Both the position numbers and the translations under genes were made by a program. Source: Alphaproteobacteria bacterium (GTDB lineage Bacteria; Pseudomonadota; Alphaproteobacteria; Rhodospirillales; Casp-alpha2). Taken from it: 64,000 bases of DNA. The stretch covers positions 1 to 64,000 of the forward strand of contig JAJRRU010000035.1 in NCBI GenBank assembly GCA_024279135.1, given 5' to 3'. Below, piece by piece: positions 42,639 through 51,063 of this stretch (within the stretch, counting starts at the first letter, position 1; each line of letters starts with the position of its first letter). The notes beneath the pieces were generated by a model. That model did not search any database. It was not told where the DNA came from and saw only the letters and a list, made by a program, of their open reading frames with translations.

Positions 42639-43619
42639 TCAGTATTCCAACCTTGGATCAATGGCCGTGGCTGCAAGGTCGACAATAATATTGATGAAAA
42701 CAAAAATACCACTGATGAAAATGGCGATGCCCTGGATAAGGGGAAAATCTCGTTGCAGGACAGAATTAATCGTCAATAGACCAAGCCCGGGATAGTCAAA
42801 TATATATTCTACGACCAACACCCCACCTAACAGTGTGCCCAATTGTATCCCGAATAAATTCAGTAAAGGAATAGACGCATTTCTGATTGCATGAGCAAAA
42901 ACGATGCGAAAGGGCGTTAATCCGCGAATGGGAGCAATGGTAATAAACTCTTCCTGCATCACCTGCGCAATTGAGACTGTCAATGTTCTGATGACAAATG
43001 GAGCTAGTTCAATGGCAAGCACAAAGGCTGGCAGGATGGTATAGCTAAATCCCTTGTATCCGATTGATGGCAGTAAACCCATCTTCACCGATATCAACAT
43101 GGCCAAAACGATTCCAAGCCAAAAATTTGGCATGGAAACAAACAATGATCCGGCAAAAAACGCTAATCTATCCATCCAAGAACCCGGCCTTAGCCCCCCG
43201 GCTACGCCTAAAGGAAACGCAATTAATAAACAGAATACGATTGAAACACCGGCCAGTTGTAAGGTTAACGGCAAACGTTCTAGTATCAGATCCAATACCT
43301 GAGCCCTATTCCCGCGTGTGGGATCATCGTATTCTGAAGCGCCAACGATGGCACCACTCTTTGGTCGCAGGAATGAATTGCCCATATCACCCTGAACCAG
43401 TTGGCCAAGGTAAGTTATAAATTGAACGGGTATGGGATCGTTGAGGCCCAGTTCTTCGGCTTTTTGCGCAACGACGTTATCTGGGGCCATTCCGCCTACA
43501 ATCAGGCGCGCCGGATCACCCGGAACAACACGCAATAGTGTAAAAATGGCAAAAGTTACAAGGAACAGAACAATAAAGCCCTGTAATATCCTTCTTGTTA
43601 AAAACCCAAGGATGAACAA
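42639..43619 (-). CDS. ABC transporter permease, DppB family
   Basis: 326 residues, six helices. N-terminal RRILQGFIVLFLVTFAIFTL, then VVPGDPARLIVGG, QFITYLGQLVQGDMGNSFLR and DLILERLPLTLQLAG, the usual DppB text with the GxxGxS region. EAA-type loop: TVSIAQVMQEEFITIAPIRG followed by LTPFRIVFAHAIRNASIPLL. The C-terminal helix pair ends VFINIIVDLAATAIDPRLEY, a family landmark. It follows the binding-protein gene after a 74-bp gap that contains a strong hairpin (separate entry). Confidence 0.92.
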   Translation of the reverse strand: MFILGFLTRRILQGFIVLFLVTFAIFTLLRVVPGDPARLIVGGMAPDNVVAQKAEELGLNDPIPVQFITYLGQLVQGDMGNSFLRPKSGAIVGASEYDDPTRGNRAQVLDLILERLPLTLQLAGVSIVFCLLIAFPLGVAGGLRPGSWMDRLAFFAGSLFVSMPNFWLGIVLAMLISVKMGLLPSIGYKGFSYTILPAFVLAIELAPFVIRTLTVSIAQVMQEEFITIAPIRGLTPFRIVFAHAIRNASIPLLNLFGIQLGTLLGGVLVVEYIFDYPGLGLLTINSVLQRDFPLIQGIAIFISGIFVFINIIVDLAATAIDPRLEY

Positions 43620-43643
43620 CTTATAACCTCATTTGATAATGTT

Positions 43644-43678
43644 GCCTGCTGCCTCGAAAATATTTCGCGGCAGCAGGC
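43644..43678 (-). terminator. Intercistronic hairpin after the peptide-type binding-protein gene
   Basis: Perfect 10-bp arms GCCTGCTGCC (43644-43653) and GGCAGCAGGC (43669-43678). The loop holds a further CGAAA/TTTCG pairing, so the arm can reach about 15 bp with small bulges. It lies 15 bases past the stop of the binding-protein gene and 24 bases before the permease start; no U-tract follows. Probably a partial terminator or mRNA 3'-end stabiliser. Confidence 0.7.
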
Positions 43679-43693
43679 TATTTAGTGTCTGAC

Positions 43694-45259
43694 TTAACTG
43701 TTCGTCGCACTCGTTGCATCCAACATTCCATTTGGATAAATCAACATTCCATCCAGTTCTTTACGCATGGCGTGGATAAACACCGATGTGAACAGAGACA
43801 GAGACGGTACCTTTTCAGCCAACATTGGCATAACTTCTTCCTGAATGATCCGTTTTCTTTCAGCAGGATCAAGAGCGTTACGTTCCTTATCCAAAACTGC
43901 ATCAATTTCAGGGTCGACAATACCAGTAATGCGCTTGGATGAGGAGTGAAAGTGCGTTCGCAGAACCAGATCGGGTTCAGGTGACCCGGTTGCCCAACCG
44001 CAATCAATCATGTGGCCTGGCCCACCACCCGGGCGGTCATACAACCTGTCACCCCAAGCGGCCACTTCCATGGCGCTGAACTCAATATTAAAGCCCTGTT
44101 CCTCGAGCATGGCCGTAATGATTTCGCCATATTCCTTGGTTTTAGGATAAAAGCCGACAGAAGTAATGTATTCCAGTTTCGGCAGACCTTTACCGCCGGG
44201 GAAGCCAGCTTCCGCCAGGAATTTCTGACAAAGCGCGGGATCATATTTTGGATAATTTGGTGTATCCACATAACCGAACTTCACAGGAGAAATCCAGGCG
44301 TTTGACGCTGTTCCGGAAACACCCAATACATCAAGCAGAACATCCCGGTCAATTGCATGACTAACAGCGCGACGCATGCGCCAGTCATTAAACGGTGGTT
44401 TAGAACAACGAAACCACAGGTATTTATTTTCAACCGAAACGGCTTCATTCAGTTTGAATTTTGAATTGGATTTGATGGTTTCCACCTGTTCGGCTTCCAG
44501 ACGCTCAATGATATCGGATTCCCCCGATAACAGAGATAGCATGCGGGTCGTCGCATCGCCAACAAACGAGAAGTTTACGCCCGGTACCTTGGGAGCCCCG
44601 GCAAAAAAGTTCTTGTTTGCTTCCAAAACAGTTGTGTTACCGTCTTGTTTAACAAAACTGAATGCACCTGTACCATTGGGGCGTTCTGTCAGTGATTTCC
44701 CATCAGCCACATCCTTGGCCGACATGATCGGTAAGAATGCAGAAAGGAACCAGAACAGACTGGCAGGATATCCAAATTCCTTGGTTTTGACATGCGCCGT
44801 ATGATCATCAATAACCTCGACCTTGCATTGCCCCGGGTACCATTGAGCCGGACGGTCCGGGCCAGAGGCATATTCAAATGTTGCTTTTACATCGTGCGCG
44901 GTGAACGGCTCTCCATTATGGAATTTTACACCCTTACGGAGCTTGAATTCCAGAGTATGTTCATCGAGAAGTTTCATGCTCGTGGCTAGTTCGAACACAA
45001 TCTCATCCGGGTTGTCGGGGCGCATGGGCGCACGGGTCAAATAACCGAATACAAATCCCTCAAAAATTATTTGGGAAAGGGCCGTATGTGCTGTCGGGTC
45101 CCAGTTGCCGGTCAGATTTTCAGCCGAGAGAAAGGTTATTGGTTTGTTTTGCGCGGCAAAGGCGTCACTTGAAAAAAATGCCGTGTTCAGAACGGGCAAA
45201 CTTGCTGCAACCCCTGCCATTGCAGAAGTTTTCATGAAATTTCGTCTATCCAGTTTCAT
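43694..45259 (-). CDS. Periplasmic binding protein, peptide type (SBP_bac_5), Tat signal
   Basis: 521 residues. The signal peptide has a twin-arginine motif (LDRRNFMKTSAMAGVAASLP), mature from about SDAFAAQNKP. Cluster-5 landmarks: LTGNWDPTAHTALSQIIFEG, FKLRKGVKFHNGEPFTAHDV, KATFEYASG, GTGAFSFVKQDGNTTVLEAN, NFSFVGDATTRMLSLLSGES and MRRAVSHAIDRDVLLDVLGV. Such proteins bind peptides, opines, nickel or oligosaccharides; Tat export is common in alphaproteobacterial members. Operon with two permeases and a fused ATPase. GGAGG lies seven bases before the ATG. The amidase gene begins the unit 37 bp upstream. Confidence 0.93.
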   Translation of the reverse strand: MKLDRRNFMKTSAMAGVAASLPVLNTAFFSSDAFAAQNKPITFLSAENLTGNWDPTAHTALSQIIFEGFVFGYLTRAPMRPDNPDEIVFELATSMKLLDEHTLEFKLRKGVKFHNGEPFTAHDVKATFEYASGPDRPAQWYPGQCKVEVIDDHTAHVKTKEFGYPASLFWFLSAFLPIMSAKDVADGKSLTERPNGTGAFSFVKQDGNTTVLEANKNFFAGAPKVPGVNFSFVGDATTRMLSLLSGESDIIERLEAEQVETIKSNSKFKLNEAVSVENKYLWFRCSKPPFNDWRMRRAVSHAIDRDVLLDVLGVSGTASNAWISPVKFGYVDTPNYPKYDPALCQKFLAEAGFPGGKGLPKLEYITSVGFYPKTKEYGEIITAMLEEQGFNIEFSAMEVAAWGDRLYDRPGGGPGHMIDCGWATGSPEPDLVLRTHFHSSSKRITGIVDPEIDAVLDKERNALDPAERKRIIQEEVMPMLAEKVPSLSLFTSVFIHAMRKELDGMLIYPNGMLDATSATNS

Positions 45260-45296
45260 AGCGTGTCCTCCATATTTAGTGGATTCGATGTTCTTC

Positions 45297-46715
45297 TTAT
45301 GTGGAATTTTCGAATCTGTTATCCATCGAGATTGATGGTGATGCGTCGGTCCAGGAAAATGCTTTTTCCAGCTCCCGACAAAAAGCTAGTACGGTCTGAT
45401 CTTCAAAACGGCGGCTGATAACCTGGAGTCCCACCGGCATGCCACTGGGACTATGTCCACAAGGAATTGAAGCCGCAGGGTTTCCACTTAAATTGGTGGG
45501 GTAGGTAAAAGGTGTCCAGGCGGTCCAGGGCAAAGCAGAAGATTTGCCAACCATGCCAACGGGGGCTTCCAGAGTCGCATCGAACGGTTCTTCCGGTACT
45601 GTCGGCATCAATAGAATGTCGACGTCATTGAAAAACTCATGCACACTTTGCGAGAACTGTGCTCGTTGTTTCATGGCGTTCAGGTAATCAGCCAGATCAT
45701 AGGTTTTAGAGTGTTCAATCAGGTTACGAAAACCGGAACCAAACAGATTGTGATCTTCCACCTGCGCACCATAGGCAACGCCACGCCCGGCGACCCAGAG
45801 TGTTTCAAATATTTCAATTGGATCATCCCAATCAAGCTCGACGTTCGCTATTTTGATGTCAAAGGCTTCACGAATTTTTTCAACTGCTCCGGCCACCGTT
45901 TCAGCTATTCCCGAATTCACAGAATATCCAAAAAGAGAAGGTGCAAATACAACCTTGAGTTTGTTAAGATTGATATTTGCACCTTCATAGGTTAGCCCAT
46001 CTTCGGGAAGTGACAGGTGATCGCGAAAATCCGGGCCTTTCAGAATATCGAACATAATCTGGCTATCTTTTACTGTCCGGGTCATAGGCCCGGCATGTGA
46101 CAGCATTTCGGTGGCGCTCCAGGGATATGCGGGGATACGTCCCAGACTGCCTTTAAGGGCGAATATGCCACAGAACGAAGCCGGTATTCTGACCGAGCCG
46201 CCACCATCAGAACCAAGCGTGAGGGGCACCATTCCGGCTGCCAGGGCGGCGCCCGAACCACTGCTGGAGCCGCCACTTGTGAGCTTGAGGTTCCATGGAT
46301 TTCGCGTGCAACCATACAATTCAGAAACACTCGATCCAGACCAACCCATTTCTGTCGAGGTTGTTTTACCGATGATGATCGCACCGGCGTTTATAATCCG
46401 TTCGATAATTGGTGCGTTTTCTGATGGCACGTTATCAACAAAGGCCCGCGAACCACGCGCTGTTTTCAAGCCCTTGGTCTGAAATAAATCTTTCACCCCA
46501 ACTGGAATACCATGCAAGGGGCCACGCCACTTACCATCTGCCGCCTCTTTGTCACAAATTCGCGCTTCGGCAAGAGCGGTTTCTTCATAGATGCTCGAAA
46601 AAGCATTGATAGAACCATTAAACAACGAGATACGATCAAGGCACTCGCGTACGAGTGTCTCACAAGATAGTGTCCCCTCACGGATTTTAGTGCTTGTTTC
46701 AGCTAACGAAATCAT
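45297..46715 (-). CDS. Amidase signature family hydrolase
   Basis: About 472 residues from ATG 46715 (AGGG five bases upstream; an in-frame GTG lies two codons earlier). The Ser-cisSer-Lys triad is intact: Lys in GIPVGVKDLFQTKGLKTARG, the Gly/Ser-rich signature LTSGGSSSGSGAALAAGMVP, and GSDGGGSVRIPASFCGIFAL with the acyl-accepting serine. The C-terminal GMPVGLQVISRRFEDQTVLA closes the fold. No Asp/Glu-tRNA amidotransferase partners are present, so a free amide hydrolase is meant. First gene of the ABC/DeoR/kinase cluster: it could act on the imported amide after uptake, releasing an amine for the kinases (inference). Confidence 0.92.
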   Translation of the reverse strand: MISLAETSTKIREGTLSCETLVRECLDRISLFNGSINAFSSIYEETALAEARICDKEAADGKWRGPLHGIPVGVKDLFQTKGLKTARGSRAFVDNVPSENAPIIERIINAGAIIIGKTTSTEMGWSGSSVSELYGCTRNPWNLKLTSGGSSSGSGAALAAGMVPLTLGSDGGGSVRIPASFCGIFALKGSLGRIPAYPWSATEMLSHAGPMTRTVKDSQIMFDILKGPDFRDHLSLPEDGLTYEGANINLNKLKVVFAPSLFGYSVNSGIAETVAGAVEKIREAFDIKIANVELDWDDPIEIFETLWVAGRGVAYGAQVEDHNLFGSGFRNLIEHSKTYDLADYLNAMKQRAQFSQSVHEFFNDVDILLMPTVPEEPFDATLEAPVGMVGKSSALPWTAWTPFTYPTNLSGNPAASIPCGHSPSGMPVGLQVISRRFEDQTVLAFCRELEKAFSWTDASPSISMDNRFENST

Positions 46716-46721
46716 TGGCAC

Positions 46722-47344
46722 CCTGCAAATGTTGATTTATTTGTATTATTTGGTCTTTGTGGTTTTACCGTTATATTGAACTTTAAGTCAACATTTATTT
46801 GTTTTTATTGAATTCAAAAAACTCACGAATGTTGTGCTAGATGAGATACAGTGCAGCATATAACCGATGCAGCAAAATTTTTGCTCTCAGTTTGTTGTTA
46901 TTTTTGTGGTTTTATTGGGATTGAACATTGTTCCCCGTCAGCGTCTATGGAACAAATTAAAATAGTTACAGGCTCCAGCAATCAAGGGTGCTGTCAGACG
47001 AATGCGAACTCGTCTCAGCTTAGGATAAAAATGTCTCTGTTATGCCGCACTTAGCTGCCGCCTCTCAGCAATTGCAGCGGTTATCTGAATTTTTTTTAGT
47101 CTACCCGGCTGATTAAATGGCGTTCGTGGTTGAAATGAATTTTCTTATGATAGTGCCTTCGTTGAAGTTGAATTTAAAAATGTAACTTATATAATTTATC
47201 CTTTGACAAATTGATGGCCTCCGGGCATGATCACAATCAATCAGGCGCGTGCCTTCCATTCACTAATTTTTATTAATTAATTACGAATACCAACAGTTGG
47301 GCAACCATCAGACGATGGTGTAATCGCAATAAAGGAATTGAAAA
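46722..47344. other. 623-bp intergenic region, AT-rich, contains repeat copy B
   Basis: No credible ORF was seen on either strand. The region separates the divergent amidase operon from the CYTH-like gene pair and so should hold both promoters. It contains repeat copy B (46986-47059) and the AT-rich motif ATATAATTTAT (47189-47199), which also occurs at 53329-53339 and 56190-56200. No tRNA or obvious ncRNA could be recognised by eye. Confidence 0.5.
46986..47059. repeat. Intergenic repeat, copy B (74 bp)
   Basis: Ungapped match to copy A at 31199-31272. In this copy AGACGA (7 bases in) and TCGTCT form a 6-bp stem around an 8-base loop with GCGAAC. The sequence continues to a second inverted pair GCTGC/GCAGC beyond the aligned block. 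See the finding on this repeat. Confidence 0.6.
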
Positions 47345-47947
47345 ATGACAGAGATTAAACCGCGTTTTGAGTTTCGGACCTGGGCCAAAAATTTTGGCAT
47401 GGTTGAAACGAAAATGCGCACAATATCAGCCTGTGAAGGTATCCGGGAAAGCGGCGAAATTTATATTGTTTCTGCCGGTAATAACGAAAATAACACCAAG
47501 ATTCGCGACAAGATGATGGATATCAAAGTGTTCGTCACAAAAAAAGAAGGGCTTGAGCAATGGAACCCGCGAATGAAGGGCGAGTTTCCCATGAAATCTG
47601 ACATCTTGGTAAGTGATGTTTTCCCGGCTTTCGAGGTGGAGATGCCCACCCTTGAACGCGATGAATACACCCTCGATCAGTACCTGAAAGAAGTCATCGG
47701 CCCGCATAACCAACTGGCCGCTGTCAGCGTTTTCAAGCGGCGCTTTGCCTTCACCATTAATGACTGCATTACCGAGATCGCCGAGATCGAAATCAATGGA
47801 GCCGCAATGCAAACGGTTGCCGTTGAGTCGGTGGATGTACCGGCGATCCTGAAGGCGAAAGAATTGCTGGGTCTTGGTGAATATGAGAACGTCAATTATC
47901 TACGGGCGATCAAACGGGTCATCGGCATGGAGCCGCTGACAAGCTAA
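47345..47947 (+). CDS. Divergent CYTH-like protein
   Basis: 200 residues, soluble. Not a textbook CYTH protein: the EXEXK start is missing, but the body reads like the CYTH-like (adenylate cyclase/thiamine triphosphatase fold) relatives: FGMVETKMRTISACEGIRES, EIYIVSAGNNENNTKIRDKM then MDIKVFVTKKEGLEQWNPRM, VSVFKRRFAFTINDCITEIA, EIEINGAAMQTVAVES and NVNYLRAIKRVIG. The strands with alternating basic and acidic residues fit a tunnel fold. It starts with ATG after GGAATTG and is followed 47 bp later by a clear CYTH gene, suggesting a pair. Activity is unknown; a triphosphate-binding role is only inferred. Confidence 0.65.
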   Translation: MTEIKPRFEFRTWAKNFGMVETKMRTISACEGIRESGEIYIVSAGNNENNTKIRDKMMDIKVFVTKKEGLEQWNPRMKGEFPMKSDILVSDVFPAFEVEMPTLERDEYTLDQYLKEVIGPHNQLAAVSVFKRRFAFTINDCITEIAEIEINGAAMQTVAVESVDVPAILKAKELLGLGEYENVNYLRAIKRVIGMEPLTS

Positions 47948-47994
47948 AACATCAAATAAGTTACAATGAATGAACCATAGAGGGCTTGTAAATC

Positions 47995-48459
47995 ATGGCT
48001 AAGGAAATCGAACGAAAATTTCTTCTCACCGGCGATGGTTGGCGACAATTAGCCAAGGGCACAATTTATCGCCAGGGTTATCTGTCAACGGTGAAGGAGC
48101 GTACCGTACGCGTGCGCACGATTGATGATAAGGGATTCCTGACCATTAAGGGAATTACCGTCGGTGCAACGCGCGTCGAATATGAATATGAAATTCCGAC
48201 CGCTGACGCTAATGAAATGCTTGATGATTTGTGTGAGAAACCGATTATTGAGAAAAAACGATACAAGGTTGCGCTCGATGGCTTTATCTGGGAAATCGAT
48301 GAATTCGGCGGCGTCAACCAAGGGTTAATCGTTGCCGAGATCGAACTGGAAAGTGAAGATCAGGCGTTCAACAAACCCGACTGGGTCGGAGATGAAGTAA
48401 GCGGCGATCCGCGTTATTTCAATTCCAACCTGATCGCCCATCCTTTTACCACCTGGTAG
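47995..48459 (+). CDS. CYTH domain protein, likely inorganic triphosphatase
   Basis: 154 residues. The opening MAKEIERKFLLTGDGWRQLA contains EIERKF, the EXEXK motif of the triphosphate tunnel metalloenzymes. Then YRQGYLSTVKERTVRVRTID, FLTIKGITVGATRVEYEYEI and YKVALDGFIWEIDEFGGVNQ followed by GLIVAEIELESEDQAF, with the acidic metal ligands in alternate strands. Length equals short bacterial CYTH enzymes (about 155 residues) that hydrolyse tripolyphosphate. Co-directional with the divergent CYTH-like gene and with a CBS protein gene 121 bp further. Phosphate genes (PiT/DUF47) lie downstream on the other strand. Confidence 0.88.
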   Translation: MAKEIERKFLLTGDGWRQLAKGTIYRQGYLSTVKERTVRVRTIDDKGFLTIKGITVGATRVEYEYEIPTADANEMLDDLCEKPIIEKKRYKVALDGFIWEIDEFGGVNQGLIVAEIELESEDQAFNKPDWVGDEVSGDPRYFNSNLIAHPFTTW

Positions 48460-48580
48460 GGCGACGATGGTTCATGGCGGTAATTAATCCGATTCAGCCC
48501 TCAATATACCGACGGAATTCAGACCCGCACCGAATTGTTCGGCTCTGGAATGGTGAAACAAACAGGAAACGGAGTACTCT

Positions 48581-49447
48581 GTGCCACTGAAAATTGTCCC
48601 CGATGTTGTCTCTGAAGAACCCCCGTTAATTTGCAACCCGGCAACTACTGTAATCGAGGCTGCTATTATTATGAGGGCCGCCGGTAAAGCGGCCGTTATA
48701 GTAAGCGATCAAGGGGAACTTGCAGGAATTTTTACCGAACAGGATGTATCCTTAAGGGTCGTTGCCGCCGGTCTGGCTCCCGATCGGACGCCCCTTGGTG
48801 AGGTGATGACGGCTAATCCTGTTACCATCGAAGCATCCAATACAACCTTGCAGGCGCTCGCTAAAATGCATGCCGGTAAATTTCGACATTTGCCGGTTAT
48901 GGCCCATGGGCGCCTCATCAACATGGTTTCCCTGCGCGATATTTATGCCTCCGCCAATGACCAGCTTGAACTGGAATTAGGCCATTTGAAGGCCGAAGTC
49001 GATCTTCGTCAGACCGTGGTTTCCTACATGGCTGGCGGTGAGAGGTTGATCTCTTTTGCTTCGGATGACAGTGTCCTTGAGGCGGCAAAAGCCATGGCAG
49101 AGCGGATCATCGGCTCTGTTTTAGTTACTGAGAATAACAAATTAATTGGAATTTTCACCGAACGCGACGTTTCCTTTCGTGTTGTGGCCAAAGGCCTCGA
49201 TCCCAAGACAACAACCCTGGCCCAAGTCATGACGGAAAATCCAGAGACCATAGGTCCCAATCAGCTTTGCGGTGACATCCTTGATAAAATGCGGCAAGGC
49301 GGTTTTCGCCACTTGCCGGTGATTGACCGGGACAAACTGATAGGCGTTATCTCTATCCGTGATATTTATGCCGCTGTCATCCATGACCTTGAGATTAATT
49401 TTGGCAACGCCATGCGGGGACGCGCCCAAAGCATGATGTCCCAATAA
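48581..49447 (+). CDS. CBS domain protein with four CBS motifs
   Basis: 288 residues, GTG start with GGAAACGGAG upstream. Two Bateman modules: the first has CNPATTVIEAAIIMRAAGKA, LAGIFTEQDVSLRVVAAGL, VTIEASNTTLQALAKMHAGK, FRHLPVMAHGRLINMVSLRD; the second repeats the pattern with SDDSVLEAAKAMAERIIGSV, IGIFTERDVSFRVVAKGLD, MTENPETIGPNQLCGDILDK and FRHLPVIDRDKLIGVISIRD. CBS modules bind adenine nucleotides (AMP, ATP, c-di-AMP or SAM) and usually regulate a partner; here there is no attached catalytic domain. The two halves are near duplicates. Probably cytosolic and energy-sensing. Confidence 0.9.
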   Translation: MPLKIVPDVVSEEPPLICNPATTVIEAAIIMRAAGKAAVIVSDQGELAGIFTEQDVSLRVVAAGLAPDRTPLGEVMTANPVTIEASNTTLQALAKMHAGKFRHLPVMAHGRLINMVSLRDIYASANDQLELELGHLKAEVDLRQTVVSYMAGGERLISFASDDSVLEAAKAMAERIIGSVLVTENNKLIGIFTERDVSFRVVAKGLDPKTTTLAQVMTENPETIGPNQLCGDILDKMRQGGFRHLPVIDRDKLIGVISIRDIYAAVIHDLEINFGNAMRGRAQSMMSQ

Positions 49448-49516
49448 ATTCCTGGTAAAATTCTGGTGAGTTCCTGTTCCCTGTTTACGGACCGTCAAAC
49501 CGGTTCGGCGGGGTCT

Positions 49517-51001
49517 TTAACTGGCCGCCTTTCTGGCTTTGAGGGCGCGGTAGATGGGCCACAGGAATAACAGGGCGGAGATTACCAGCATGGTAGTCGC
49601 CAGGGGCTGTGTCAGGAAGACCATTGGTCCGTCCATCATAACGGCCCGACGGAAGTTCTCCTCCAGTAAACTGCCCAGCACGATCCCCAGAACCACCGGG
49701 GCTACCGGGAAACCGTAGCGTTTGAAAATCCAGCCGACAACGCCGAAGGCAAAACATGATCCCACATCGAAAAATGAATTTCTCACGGCAAAACTGCCAA
49801 TCAGGGCGATGGCCATGATCATGGGATACAGAACACTGGCTGGAACCTCGATAATTTTGGCGAAGAACCGTATTCCGAAAATACCCATCAGCAACATAAT
49901 GGCATTGGCAATAATCAAACTGGCAAATATGCCGTAGACTATTTCCGGGTTGGTTTCGAATAATAATGGCCCGGGTGTGATATCATGCAGTTGCAGCGCG
50001 CCGATCAGGACAGCGTCGGTGGCACTACCTGGAATGCCTAATGCCAGTAGCGGAATCAAGGCCCCGCCAACCGAGCTGCTGTTAGCGGATTCCGAGGCGG
50101 CGACTCCATCAAGGGCACCCTTGCCGAAAGTTTCCGGTTCCTTGCTCATCCGTTGGGCAATGTTGTAACAAATGAATGATGCGATGGTCGCCCCGGCACC
50201 GGGGAAAACGCCGATAATCGTGCCCAACACCGATGAGCGGAGAATTGTAAATTTTGTCTTCCAGGTTTCTATAATGCTTGGAAAATTCCCCGAAACCTTG
50301 TCGATGACAGTGGAGCCAAATTCGCCTTTTTCGAAGGCGGTGAAAACAACGCTTAAGGCAAACAAGCCGATCAGGGCCGGGATCAGGCTAAAACCGTCAT
50401 AAAGCGCATCGATGCCGAAGGCAAAGCGTGAAACGCCGGAAATCGGGTCGAGACCGATGGTGTTGATAATTAATCCGAACAGGACCGCAACCATGGCCTT
50501 CGATACATTGCCCCCACCCAGGGAGCCGACCGTGGTCAGGCCAAAAATAGCCAGGGCAAAATAGTCGGCCGGATGAAAACTGATGGCCAGCCTGGCCAGC
50601 GGGACAGCAAACACGATTAGGATAATGACCCCGAAGATCCCGCCGATGGTCGATGCGATCAGCGACATGCCGAGGCCTTTTCCGGCCTCTCCCTTCAGGG
50701 TCAGGGGATAACCATCAAGGGCCGTTGCCGCGGCTGCCGGGGTTCCAGGGGTATTGATCAGGACGGCGGTTATCGAGCCGCCGTAATTGGATGAAATGTA
50801 TATGGATACCAGAAGGATCACCGCCAGTGCCGGTGACATGGTATAGCTGAATGGCACCAGAAGCGCCACGCCGGTGGAAGGCGACAGGCCAGGCATGGCA
50901 CCGACCAAAATTCCAACGAACACGCCACATACGATAATTAACAAGGGTTTCCAACTTAAAACCGTAGAGAACCCGAATAAGAGACTATCGATTAAATCCA
51001 T
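49517..51001 (-). CDS. tctA: Tripartite tricarboxylate transporter permease TctA, second system
   Basis: 494 residues, about 11-12 helices. TctA hallmarks: VGILVGAMPGLSPSTGVALL, SNYGGSITAVLINTPGTPAA then AATALDGYPLTLKGEAGKGL, FGLIINTIGLDPISG and, in the second half, IIGVFPGAGATIASFICYNI, PETFGKGALDGVAASESANS and LGIPGSATDAVLIGALQLHD. Its tctB and tctC partners are probably those at 54.5-56 kb, but between them lie PiT, DUF47 and a GntR gene on the other strand. This gene follows the PiT gene by 62 bp in the same direction and could be co-transcribed with it. Confidence 0.93.
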   Translation of the reverse strand: MDLIDSLLFGFSTVLSWKPLLIIVCGVFVGILVGAMPGLSPSTGVALLVPFSYTMSPALAVILLVSIYISSNYGGSITAVLINTPGTPAAAATALDGYPLTLKGEAGKGLGMSLIASTIGGIFGVIILIVFAVPLARLAISFHPADYFALAIFGLTTVGSLGGGNVSKAMVAVLFGLIINTIGLDPISGVSRFAFGIDALYDGFSLIPALIGLFALSVVFTAFEKGEFGSTVIDKVSGNFPSIIETWKTKFTILRSSVLGTIIGVFPGAGATIASFICYNIAQRMSKEPETFGKGALDGVAASESANSSSVGGALIPLLALGIPGSATDAVLIGALQLHDITPGPLLFETNPEIVYGIFASLIIANAIMLLMGIFGIRFFAKIIEVPASVLYPMIMAIALIGSFAVRNSFFDVGSCFAFGVVGWIFKRYGFPVAPVVLGIVLGSLLEENFRRAVMMDGPMVFLTQPLATTMLVISALLFLWPIYRALKARKAAS

Positions 51002-51063
51002 AATATTTCCCCATATTTATTATCAAACTGGTATTGCCCCCCAGGGACGTAATCAGAGTGATA

